A stretch of 64,000 nucleotides of DNA from contig NW_003314266.1 in the NCBI RefSeq assembly GCF_000143415.4, positions 3,956,753-4,020,752 of the forward strand, read 5' to 3'. Source of the stretch: Selaginella moellendorffii. Lineage: Eukaryota > Streptophyta > Lycopodiopsida > Selaginellales > Selaginellaceae. The stretch's first letter is position 1. The number at the start of each line of letters is the position of its first letter. A program made the translations under genes and the position numbers. Below are positions 47,600 through 58,529 of the stretch, in pieces. Below the pieces are notes generated by a model that worked only from the letters and a program-made list of their open reading frames with translations, did not search any database and was not told the origin of the DNA.

Positions 47600-50500
47600 A
47601 AAATAAATATTTTACCTCACTAAAGCATTGCGAGAGCTGCCGAGGAGCACAAAAAGTCATAGCCCCAAGCAGTTGAACACTTCCATGTTTAGTACGCCAT
47701 GCTCGGTCTTCTAGCCCCTAAATTAATAATTATACACCGTTGAGCTAAAAGAACGTAACTTCAGTTGTGTGATACTTTCACCTTGAATAGAGCTGGTAAG
47801 ACAAGTTTAACACCTTGGCCGGTAAGTTGCGAAATAATTGTCCGATCAGCCGCCTCGTATACTGCTGAAACGGAATCGGAGAAACACACAAGCATCTCTG
47901 ACAGGATTCGTATTACGCACCTGCAACAAAAAATGTTTAACAAAAGCAATTTCTAGTAGAATAAATTCTTATGGCTCCCCAAGTTTCTCGGATTACATCG
48001 AACTTCTTCAAGCAAGACAATCCCTTCCCCTTCACTACCCCGGCCAATCCAAAGGCTGCTCCACAGTGCTCTCCATATTTCTCTGATTGCACAAGTTGTT
48101 CAAGCAAACTTTTTGCAAGTTTCTCAGAATCCACCTGACAACCAAGTTACTAGATTATCCAAATTCAAATGAAATACCTGGTGGACTAGCAATAAAAGAA
48201 GCTAGGAAGTTTGAGACAGCACGTTGAACTGATTCTGAAGGAGTTTTCAGTGCTTCGAGCCATCTTTCCAGAATGACAACTACTTTCGGATCATCCTAGT
48301 TAGTTGGTAGCTACCGAAAACAAATTCACCTGAGAGAGAAAGTCAGAGTAAATACAAACAAAACATTCAGATTTGAAGCACGTACCTTTCTACTTCAATA
48401 GTTTTCAATATAGGAAGGAGAACCGTTTTCCATGTTTATCGAGAACTGCTACGCCAGCTTCCACCATTTTAGACCGGACGTCAGAGTTTGAATAAGCCTG
48501 TAGGAAATAAACGGATACATTTAACTTGTTTATTCAGCAGAGCGACGTACCAAGGCTCGAGAAAAAGAAAAGTTGATAAAACTGGTAAGCCTTTGGCAGT
48601 AAGTATGTCTGCAGCTGCTTCGAGGGCTAACGATACACTTGTCTTCCAGACCAACCAGGATCAACATGATTGCCTCCACTCGAATAGAGGGTAAACAAAG
48701 CCGATAGTGTTTCCTGAGAGCAACGTAAGCACGAGAATAAATAAATACAGAAAACCTTACTTGAATGCTGCTTGGATACTCGTCCATGGCAAGACACGAA
48801 GTAGGCCGTCAGGAACAGGACTTGCTCAACAATCTGTCAAGAATACAGTTTAGATTAGAAACAAACTCAGAGAACTCATACCGATACCGGAAAAACTACA
48901 GTCCAAGCTTACAATCCCCGTGGTGATCACCGTGTGAATAACGCCTTTCTCGTTATCCAAATAAACTTGTAGAGAAAACAACGACACCAAGATTTTCGTT
49001 AGGTGTCTGGGAACTGCAGTCACCAATCCCGTTAATACGACCATCGTCCGGAACGCTTCATCACTCACAATTGGCGACTTCAGAAGTGGGAGGACAAGCG
49101 GGATCTGGTCATTCCTCAAATATGAGTGAAAACTACACAGTAATGAACATAACTTACCAAAGCAGGATCCGCAATAGCTGCAATTGCTCTTATAACCACA
49201 GTGAACCGCGTCTTTAAGTGGCATGGACAATAGCCTCTTCTTTCAAAACCAAATCTCTTGCTTCTTCTTTCATTGGTTTTGATTCACCTGAAAAACAAGA
49301 AATTATAAAATGAGCAAATATTGAGAAAACATTAAAAGCAGCAGTCTTTCTAGAAGCTTTACTCGCGTCTCTAGGCGCAGACGCCGTGAAACAGACTTCG
49401 ACATTGTGTCCTACAGCAAGTTTCATTAGCCACCAGAATGACAAAACAATCTGCTAACCTCTTCACTTCCGGAGTCACTGCCATTTTAAATCGTCATTTT
49501 GCCTGCTACACACCACCAGAAGGAGTGTTGAATATCTGCCAAGAAAGGCTCAGTCTTAAGCTACTTCGTGCGTATAATCCACCTTGTCATTGAGACCATT
49601 GTGAGAGCTCCAATCAGCTAGATCACTTACGCCCTGCAAGGAAATAAGTATGTAATTCATATGAAAAGAAGACAGCACCTACATGAATCAAATGATTGAG
49701 CATTTCATCAGGAATAAAATGCGTGACTAAACCAGAAGCAAAGATCGCTGCTTTTGAGATAGCCGGCTGTTCACTGGTCAATCCGTTCGCACCGGCTAGA
49801 ACCTGAGCAAGTGTATGTGTGGCTAATCAGTAGAAGTCAAATAATAACCTTCCGACAGCGCCGGGATCAGATCTTAGGACGGCGCGAATAAAATACTTAA
49901 GCGTCTTGCAAAGTCCTGGCAAAGGAGTCATATGCATAAACCACAGAAAGAAAGGTTTCTTACCTTCCAATACGAAGTACTTTTTTTACCACACAAGATC
50001 CAGTCATGGTGAAAAACTATTAGAAAATGCGTAGAATACAAGGGATCCGGCACTAGTGATGCACATCCTGCTTTAGAAAGCATCTGATGGTGGAACCTCT
50101 GAAGGCGAACTGTCACTCTCGCTTCCACTGCACATCTGTATTAGAAAATGGAAGCTTGAAGAGTATAGCAGTAAATTTTACCTCATTTGCGAATTGAAGA
50201 TCATGTAAAGTGGGAAGCCAATTCAGAAAGGACTTGAAAAGCTCCTCCGCATACGCTACTGCAGCTCTCCTTACATGCCATGACTGGTTCCAAAAGAAAG
50301 CTTAAAAGGCTCTGCAGCAAGAAAATCATTCGTCATTGTTAGCAAATGATTTATTCCATCACTTTGGAAAGTTCTGTTAGCCCCTCGTTGGCTCCTCTGC
50401 AGCCAAGGAAAATTTTATGCAAACGTTTAGATTTGGCTGGTAATTCGATAGATCTTCAAGCAGTTCTATCGACGCACCAGTCTTCCATTTGCATTTCAGG

Positions 50501-52110
50501 TTCTGTTCATCCGTTGTTAGATCAGACCAAACTGAAGGAATGAAAAACATATACAACTGTCGGGGAAAACGTAGACTCCGAAATCGTTACTGACGAAATA
50601 ATCATTTCCTTGATCATCTTGCATCTATAACAGTACAAAGAAAAACGAGTATAAACGCAAAATGTTGTTTGAATTCTCACCAGCTCTGCTATCGATGGAT
50701 GCAATCTTGAGTAGCAAAAGAAGAGCATAAATCCTTTGTTATACCACTTTTCGATAGTTGGACCAATTGATCAACTAGCGGGATCGCCTGCAAAAAGAAA
50801 CAAAAATCGTTTCAGAACAGAACGCACGACTTAAAAAGCACCAAACCCACAGGAAGTGAAAGTTCTTCATCGAAAAATGCCTGGCGAAGACATCGTAAGT
50901 GTGCTCACCTCATATTCAAGCCCAGCCAAAAAGAAACTTGAGCACTCAGCTGGCAAGTTACGCTCGGCTTTTCTAAGTGACGAACCCAGAGATAATAGAA
51001 TTGCCACTCGGACTTCCTCGTTTCCTGTCTGTCGCATACTGTGTAAGAAGCAAAAATATCGAAGCCAGCACCAAAACTCACCGTCGTCTTTGTACAGTGA
51101 ATAAGCAATGAGCTGATAACACCTGCAACAAGCGTCACAAATGGCGCGTAAAGCATTGATCAATCCCAGCCTCTGGTAGACGAACGTCAGTTTACCCTCA
51201 GATCCTGGCACAAGACCACGTTAAGTTGCGAGCTAGAAATGCTTTTAAACATCTAACCTCCTGTTAACAGGGACTCTGTGCCGTTTCTGAGAATTTGCAG
51301 CGCTTCCCCTTCGTCGCTATGTCGAGATTGAAGCAAAACAACGGGTAGAACCTCGCCCGTATATCTGGTCAGGTCCGCTTCAAAAGAACTCCAAAAAGAG
51401 GTCGGGGCTTCTCTTGAGCATCCTTACAGCAGCCGGGACCGAGTTTGGAAAGAAGCTCAAACGCTTCGCTGATCGCCTGGGAAGGCTTCTCTCGCGATCC
51501 AAGTACCAACTTTTCACGTAAAGGTCGACAAAAAACGCCTGAAAAGAGAACCCATTTCGTTACCAAGAGCTCCACTATAAACTTCCCACCTTCTTGGCCG
51601 AAAGTCGAGCTGGATCCCTTGTAGTTGTAGCGAGGATTTTCAGAGGCACCGAAATTCCGACGACAACGTCTCAAGCTCGGAGACGTAGTTTTCGTACAAG
51701 CCATTCACCCTGCATTGAGTCTTTTAAATCCCAGATGGAAAGAAAAGAAAATCCGCTACCTGGATCAGCGAGCGAAGTAGCAAGGCCTTGGCAGCCAGTC
51801 TCAGCCAAGAGGAGGGAGGACTGGACCGCAGCGATCCTGGAGAAGAAGGTGGGGCATGCGCAACCAGCAAGTTTTCCCGGTGAGGCACCACCACTTCCCT
51901 TGTGGACACTACCGCCGGGACGAAACTCACAAGAAAGCGCAGGAGCTTGAGCTGCGTGGAGGCGGGACACACACTCGCGTTCCTCTCGGAGGCAAGAATG
52001 AGCCGACCTGGATGTGTGGAGTGACGCGCACGACGGCTTGGACAAGAGAGATGTAGCGTCGCGAGACAATCCACCGCGCGCTCGTCTGAAAGGGGCGTTA
52101 GCATTGTCGA
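47600..52110 (-). pseudogene. GCN1/ILITYHIA-like HEAT-repeat gene, degenerate and truncated
   Basis: Pieces follow GCN1 order from the N-terminus leftwards: FSRIAAVQSSLL (51830), GLYENYVSELETL (51680), REKPSQAISEAFELLSKL (51460-51520), GSEGKLTFVYQRLGLINALR (51160-51205), GNEEVRVAILLSLGS (51000), EEARDLVLKEEAI (49240), LPLLKSPIVSDEAF (49070), AADILTAKGLPVLSTFL (48580), DVRSKMVEAGVAVLDKHGK (48440-48490), EKYGEHCGAAFGLAGVVKGK (48020-48085) and VREAADRT/GVKLVLPALFK (47780). GCN1 activates the GCN2 kinase on stalled ribosomes. Frameshifts near 51663, 51435, 51382 and 50745 and loss of the C-terminal half show it is dead. Confidence 0.85.
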
Positions 52111-52267
52111 AATCGCAAGAAATCCACCTGGCGATGAAATGCTCCCGCGGAAGATGGTCTGACTAAACCCTAAATCTCAGAAAACCAAAAAAACAAAAAA
52201 AAAAAAAAAAAACCATACAGTTTTAATGCCTAGACCCTGATAGCGATTGCCTTGAGCTTGCAGGCTT

Positions 52268-52623
52268 TTATAACTCCTCGATGCTTTGCAGTGCGTGTTC
52301 CAGCTCCGAGAAGGTGCTACCATGATCCAGAAAACGAAAGGAATGTAAGAAAGAAAAACCTTCGCTAGATGCCCGGATTTGCATGCTTCTTTCTATTTGA
52401 TAGATTGCGGTAGCTCCTCCTCATTATCCGCAAGAAAAACAGTCACCATTGTTTCATAGATGAATCAACGAAAATAAAAAAAGAACCTGCAGCCTTTGCG
52501 TCTCGACACCGCTTTCGACACGAGCAGCTCTTTGTTCGATGGCGATTCGGCTAAAACACGTCTGATCTCTCCACTCTCCATATCGCGATCTCGGCTTCCC
52601 TGCAAAGTTTCTTTCAACATCAT
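52268..52623 (-). CDS. Possible small two-exon gene, unrecognised
   Basis: Exons 52487-52623 and 52268-52316 join in frame across a 170-bp intron to give 61 residues (begins MMLKETLQGSRDRDMESGEI, ends STFSELEHALQSIEEL). Hydrophilic, probably helical, no recognisable domain. The in-frame join and terminal stop are the only evidence; it could be chance. Confidence 0.28.
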
Positions 52624-52989
52624 TGCTGGCAAAGATCCTCCAAAACTTTTTAAAACCAGTAAGGCTTTCTCGAGAGGAGGACGCAATTTTCATCTTCCGG
52701 ATCTTCATTTGAGGAAGTTTAGGGAGAAAAAAAAGCCGACCCGATACCAATAGGGTGACCTTTTAAATGCGCTGGTAGCAGCGTGGAAGATCACAGGAAA
52801 ACAGCAACGCCAGCGATCGACCAGAGACCAGTGATAGCTTCCACTCGCTCTCGAAACTCCCGAGCTCCTCGGCGCTCATTCTCCCGGATCGACCCAAGAT
52901 ATCGATGCTCTCTCCTCCCACCCCTCGGCCACAAGACCGACATGGCTGCACGAAGTTAGCGCTCCGGAACGTCACCTCGTCCTCGAGGT

Positions 52990-53560
52990 TCATCATATGG
53001 ATGATCGTAGTGCCCGTTTGAGCACACCATGGTCGTCCATGGAACCAAGCTCCGAGTACTCTTCATGCTCTGAAACACGCGGCACGGCCGAGATCGCCCA
53101 AGTTGACCTGCCGTCCAGCAGGCGATGGTCTCTCGTGGAAGAAACTCACGGCCTCGTCGAAATGCCCATTCTCGCCAAACGCGAGTAGCATCAAGCTCCA
53201 CGAGACTAGATTCTCCTCCGGATTTGATCGAAGGTGTTCTTCGCGACGAAGCCTTTGCAACATCGCCGTCTACGCCATCACGTCCTGATCAACCTCTTGC
53301 GGCGGCCAGATTGTAAGGGAGCCGGCCTTTCAGATTCTACCTAGAATCCACTCGGGGGTAGCACAGCAGTAGATTCGTCCACGACACGAGATCCTTGGCC
53401 GGCATTCGATCGCGATTTGCCCCTAGTGGGCGTGTGCCGTCATCATCTCACGGCCTGGCGCTCTGAGACGCGATCAAACATCTCCTGGCAGTTGCGGAGC
53501 CCAGATACCGCGACGTAGCCGGCGACCATCGAGTTCCATGACACAAGAACACGACCATAT
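52990..53560 (-). pseudogene. PPR fragments, degenerate
   Basis: PPR-motif pieces in different frames: MPAKDLVSWTNLLLCY (about 53380), ENLVSWSLMLLAFGENGHFD (53150-53215) and VFQSMKSTRSLVPWTTMV (53025-53080). No continuous frame. Confidence 0.7.
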
Positions 53561-53599
53561 TAGCATGCTCTGTACTCTGGAACAGTGTTGGAATATATA

Positions 53600-54820
53600 C
53601 CAAGCAATAATAAAAACAAATGATATTATGTTAAATAGTCTTTGATAAGATCAGTTACAATATCAAACTAGAGAGCTGATAGTTCATATCCTTCCAATTT
53701 CTCCTGGTTAGCAAATTCATGCCAGAAAATGGTTTGAAAATTCTCCACACCCTGATCAATCCACGCAAGATTGCTCACAGCTTGGAGTGGAAGAGTTCGA
53801 ATGTGAGAGAAGAGCAAGTGCGTCAATCTCTTATGCCCCAGACTTTCTTAACATAGCGGGGCGTACATGTGACATATGTTATATTTCCTTCTCTCGCATG
53901 AGCCAATTGACGCTCCAATTGTGTCTCTCATTTATTGGCGAAAACATCAAGAAAATATTTCGAGGTTAGGTTCTTCATTTTTATTATTATAGATTAGAAA
54001 TTGTCTAGAAAATGGTGGGCAGTTGACAAAGCTTACTCTTTTCCAAGTCTACTCCTCTCAACATAAACTCTAGATAGGGAACCCATGCCTAAAAGAGAAA
54101 ATATGTTTACGCACTAGCAAAAAGTCTATAATACCTACTTATTGAAGCTGAAGTTCTTAGACAATGTATGATTCACTCCCACTTGTCCTTGCATTTCAGT
54201 GGCCTATTTATCATTGGGAACATCATGTAAATTGTTAGAGATGCAATAGTAGCTGTGGGAAGATATTACCAGAGCAGACATGATGGAAAGTTGACGCTAT
54301 ATTTTAAATCAAATGGCACCTTGCTACACCGATATGTTAAAGTTAGCAGGCTCAATGTGTACCTCCATATCTGCATCGGGTAAATAATATATAGTCAGGT
54401 CCTTCACATCCACAAACACGTAAACTTACCAAACTTTGCTATATGGGGTATGTATGTATAGTTCTTGATCTGCAGAAATTGAAAAAAAATATCACATACC
54501 ACTTTTGACAGCCAGGACTGCCACAGGCTATTTGTTCCTACTAATGATCTGTAGTGCTTGCAAGCACAAAAATTCGCACTAGGACTCCACCCAAAATCCC
54601 CGTATGGAAAGCACCATTCCATCATGAACATGGACGTGAAAAGAAGATGAAGGCTAAAGAGGGAACATTGCATTCATGTAAATGCTGGCACAAATATGGT
54701 CCACATTAAAGTGAACCATGTCTATATTATCCCACAGAAACAATCTGAGGAACCTAATAACAATATATGCTAGAGCAAGATATATGATTCTAATAAATGA
54801 TCTAATTATTCATCAAGATT
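53600..54820. other. AT-rich intergenic DNA
   Basis: No gene recognised; includes the 3' flank of the phosphate transporter. Confidence 0.5.
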
Positions 54821-54865
54821 TTTAATTTTTAGGATAAATTTCGAATAAAAAATTAAGGGAATATT

Positions 54866-56422
54866 CTACAGAGGTTCCTCCCCAGAGAGTTCCTCGAGCG
54901 ACTTTCCTTTGGTCTCGGGCACCAGCAGCGAGAAGACCAGCCCCAGCGAGTTGCAAAATCCCAGCACGATGAGCGCGTTCCTCAAACCAATCCCCGTGTG
55001 GTACCCCTTGTCGATCTCGCTGCTGTGCCTGCTCTGGCTCGCGTACAGGAACCCAAACGATCCAACAATGGCCCCGGCCTTGCCAGCCGCCGCCGATATC
55101 CCATGGCACGTCGAGCGCAGCCGCGCCGGGAACAGCTCCGCCGGGACGATGAAGGTGGTGGCATTCGGGCCGAAGTTGGCGAAGAAGAACGTGAACGCGT
55201 ACAGGACTATGAACGCGGTGTGATGATCCTTGAGGTAGTGGTAAGGCACGGCCAGTGCGAACATAAACACCGTCATGAAGAAGAAGCCGATGAGCTGGAT
55301 CACGAAGCGGCCGAGCTTGTCGATGAGGAGGACTGTCACCCAGTATCCTGGAACCGTGGAGCACAGAGCTATCAGCGCCTGGGCTCTCGAGATCCTGTAA
55401 ACTTCCTCTAGCGCGCTCATCTTCTTGGCACTCTCGAGCCACCCCACGGCCGTGAACACGTCCTTCTGGAAGAGGTTCTGGCTGTAGAAGGCGATATCGA
55501 GGAGGAACCAAGTCGTGGTTGTCCCCAGGAGATGGAGCCCGTGCCTTCTCACGAACTCCCTCGAGAAAAGCTTGTACGTTGGAGGCTGCGGTCGAGACTG
55601 CTGTACCTCAGCTTCCGAGCTAGTAATAGTAGCATCGATCCGGACCTGTAACACCTTGCTCATGTCTTCCGCTGCCTGGCTCACGTTGCCTTCCACCAGA
55701 GCTGTGTAGCGAGCCGTCTCCGGCATCTTCATCCTCCAGTAGTAAGTTAACGCCGCCGGGACTGCTCCAAGCATGAGAATGATCCTCCACACGTAGTCAG
55801 CCTCAGGAGGAGTTGAAGCAACGTGATCGACGATGAAGGCCGGACTCGGATATGCGTGCCTGAAGATGGCAGACACCAGCAGAGAAACCGCGGCACCTGC
55901 TAGAATCCCAAAGCCTTGCATGGCAAAGACCGCCGCAATGAAGGCGCCTCTGGTCTTCTGGTTGGCATACTCGGACATGATCGTTGCTGATAATGGATAG
56001 TCTCCGCCAATACCAAAACCCAGCCAGAACCGGAAGAAGCACAGCGTCCCAATCACTGACTTCGCCGAGTGACCGAATGAGAGGCCCGAGGCTATCGCTG
56101 AGAAGAACATTAGCATCAGAGTGATGCCATAGACTTTCTTCCGTCCCATTCGGTCCCCGAGCCAGCCGAAGAAAAGCTGGCCGGCGAAAGTTCCACAGAG
56201 AGCCACGGCAGTTACTGCGGAAGAAACATTGGCCGGAAGAGTACCTGGTTTGCCTGTCGAGGGATCATAGTAGTACAGACGGCCCAGCAGCTTCGTCACT
56301 GTCGTAATGCAGAAAAGATCGTACGAGTCTGTGAAGAATCCCATCCCTGCGATGACGATAGTCGTGAAGTGGTACCATTGTGTCTTGGCCTTGTCGAGAG
56401 CGGAGAGCACCTCGATAGCCAT
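54866..56422 (-). CDS. High-affinity inorganic phosphate transporter, PHT1 family
   Basis: Intronless, 518 residues, plasma-membrane proton-coupled phosphate symporter of the major facilitator superfamily, with about twelve membrane segments in two halves. Diagnostic motifs: [14 protein letters not shown] in TM1, [11 protein letters not shown] after TM2, the PHT1 signature [13 protein letters not shown] (about residues 143-155), a long hydrophilic central loop (about 235-300) ending in [38 protein letters not shown] and a C-terminal [12 protein letters not shown]. Length and termini match the family. Start codon is the first ATG ([15 protein letters not shown]). Likely induced by phosphate starvation, but I identified no P1BS site. 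Confidence 0.97.
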   Translation of the reverse strand: MAIEVLSALDKAKTQWYHFTTIVIAGMGFFTDSYDLFCITTVTKLLGRLYYYDPSTGKPGTLPANVSSAVTAVALCGTFAGQLFFGWLGDRMGRKKVYGITLMLMFFSAIASGLSFGHSAKSVIGTLCFFRFWLGFGIGGDYPLSATIMSEYANQKTRGAFIAAVFAMQGFGILAGAAVSLLVSAIFRHAYPSPAFIVDHVASTPPEADYVWRIILMLGAVPAALTYYWRMKMPETARYTALVEGNVSQAAEDMSKVLQVRIDATITSSEAEVQQSRPQPPTYKLFSREFVRRHGLHLLGTTTTWFLLDIAFYSQNLFQKDVFTAVGWLESAKKMSALEEVYRISRAQALIALCSTVPGYWVTVLLIDKLGRFVIQLIGFFFMTVFMFALAVPYHYLKDHHTAFIVLYAFTFFFANFGPNATTFIVPAELFPARLRSTCHGISAAAGKAGAIVGSFGFLYASQSRHSSEIDKGYHTGIGLRNALIVLGFCNSLGLVFSLLVPETKGKSLEELSGEEPL

Positions 56423-56534
56423 CTCTGCCTAAATCCCTTCCACCTTGTACGCGCTATACATATACAGCGAAAAAAAGTAAAGGAAGTCCATACATGGACG
56501 AAACGACCAAATGGAGTTTCCCGAATATGCCTTT

Positions 56535-57773
56535 TTACAAACCGCGATTAGCTTTGAAGTTGTTGGCTGTTTCAATGAGATCCGCGTTTGCGTGTATCAA
56601 GTTCTCGATAACCTGCAAAAGGAAAGATTAGATACAGAAAGCAAAGCTGGTACAAAAGCTTTTTACCTTCGAGTGCTGCCGTAGATTCACCTCGAAAACA
56701 TGTTTTTCTTCACTGATAGCCTTCAAGGACTCGACAACTTTGTCACGCTCTTTGGCATCCTTCTCGCATTGGTCCATGAGTTGTGCGATGGCCGTTGCCT
56801 GCGAGAAATTTTATTCTAGCCTCAAAAGTCACATGAGCTAACTACGTACCTGACGCTCTAGAATGCCTGATTTTACACTGCACTCTTCCGCAAGTACTGC
56901 TTTCTCTGAAGCTAATTGAGCCCGGTCTTTGCCAAGAGCCTGCAAGTGATGAGCCACATCCCTGTGGAAACGAGATCACCTATCATGCCAAGTTGTGGCT
57001 TTAAAGTTCGCTTACCGGCTTTGAGTGTCGTGCTGGAAGAGGTCTTGTTGCTGTACATGGAGACGAGTTCGTAACACAAAATTCTCCTTCATCAGAGCTT
57101 CCTTGCTGGCCACCTAATGCAACGAGAGAAAAGAAAACTTTAGGTGAGAACCAAAACCATCAAGAACTTGCCTCGTTTGCCAGAGCTTCTTGGAGCTCTT
57201 CAACTTTAGCGTTTGCAGTCGCCAAATCATCATTTACCTTCTCGAGCTCCTCGGCAGCCCCTACACCTGCGCGCTAAACATCAAATCAAAAGGAAAGAAC
57301 AATAAAACTCAAGGCTTCTATTAAACGTGAGAATGTTACTCGTTACCAGTAACGTGATGCAACCACGCGAAAGATCCTGTGGAAAGTTCTCTCTTGTCAA
57401 CACGAAGGAAGAAAAGCTATAGACGAGGAAAAGAAGAAGAGGAATGGTGAAAGAAATTCACACCTCATCCGAGCGGAGAAAATCAGCTACTAGTGTTAGC
57501 GCTGCAGCCCTGAAATTCGCTACTCGCCTGGAAAAGAAGAAAGAAGAAGGAAGAATGAGATGGTGTATAGATAGTAGATCGATGATCGATCACTCACTCC
57601 TTCCCTATCGGCGAGAATGCGGCATTCTCGATCGCATGCACCACTCGGAGGAGCTGAAATATTTTGGGAGAAGCATCGACGCTGCCGGCCGCCAACGATC
57701 CATCGGCTTGTAGATCGGAGAGGAGCGCCAGACCTGCCTGGTAGCGATCGATCGGCGCCTTCCCCGGATCCAT
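56535..57773 (-). CDS. Coiled-coil protein of unknown function
   Basis: Eight exons (57598-57773, 57464-57527, 57347-57376, 57172-57273, 57016-57113, 56850-56961, 56667-56798, 56535-56612) give 263 residues. The N-terminus (MDPGKAPIDRYQAGLALLSD) leads into a helical region. From about residue 105 the sequence is a heptad-like coiled coil (EELEKVNDDLATANAKVEEL, ALGKDRAQLASEKAVLAEE, KAISEEKHVFEVNLRQHS) to near the end (NFKANRGL). Intron 4 appears to start with GC (GAG|GCAAGT) instead of GT. I do not recognise the family. The stop is 112 bp from the phosphate transporter start, same strand. Confidence 0.72.
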
Positions 57774-57841
57774 GGCCGGTCATGCTTCTCTCTAGAAGAA
57801 CCCTAGGACTTCTATATGAAATATTTTGCGTATTTGTTTCA

Positions 57842-58233
57842 TCACGGTAAGATATTGACATAGCCCACAGCGATCGCTACTGCGAGAATCGCGAGCGGTG
57901 GGACGAGCACGAACAGCCCGATCGTGGCAAACGTCCCAGAATCATCGCGCTGCGAGACTTTGTCTAGGTACTCCTGGCGCTTGATGTTCCTCTGGACCGA
58001 GATTTTGGGCTTCTTGTACCGCGAGTACACCAGTGGCACGGAGAAATCCGAGCCCTCCTCGCTGTTGCCGTAGCGATCGACGAGCTTGCTCGCGATTGTA
58101 TTGCTGCTGCTGCTGCTGCTGCTGCCTGGAGATCGAATGATAGAAATATCTGAGATCGCGAAGAGGGATGGATCGAAATATTTCGGTAGCGTGGCTTACT
58201 CGATTGCGTCAAGCGCTCCAAGCGCTCCAGCAT
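57842..58233 (-). CDS. Small tail-anchored membrane protein, unrecognised
   Basis: Two exons, 58200-58233 (MLERLERLTQS) and 57842-58125, 105 residues. A Ser run coded by an AGC microsatellite (58101-58125) is followed by a basic segment (YSRYKKPKISVQRNIKRQEY) and a single C-terminal membrane span (TFATIGLFVLVPPLAILAVA) with a four- to seven-residue tail, so it is probably anchored with the N-terminus in the cytosol or stroma. Family not recognised. It ends 68 bp from the start of the coiled-coil gene. Confidence 0.62.
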
Positions 58234-58529
58234 AGATTGGGAAGAGGAAGAAGAGGAGCCTAGCAAAGAAAGAATGAAATTTTGGCCTGGAAGAAACATC
58301 GCGACTTACTCGCTTTGTCCGATCTTTCGACCTCCGCTCGACATTTCCAGGAATGCGTCGAGCAGTGGAGAAATTTGCCTTCTCCTCTCCCATTCCAAAC
58401 ACACGAAGGAGTGGAAACCCTAGAAAACAGAGCCATGGAAGCAAACACTTGGCTAGCCCTTGCCTTCACACGATTTGATTCGCTCCTCAGTCGGTTTTTA
58501 ACGGAGCTTACTTCGTTAGCTAAACAGAG
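58234..58529. other. Intergenic between small membrane protein and PPR gene
   Basis: Promoter/5' UTR of the small protein gene and 3' flank of the PPR gene; nothing else seen. Confidence 0.45.
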
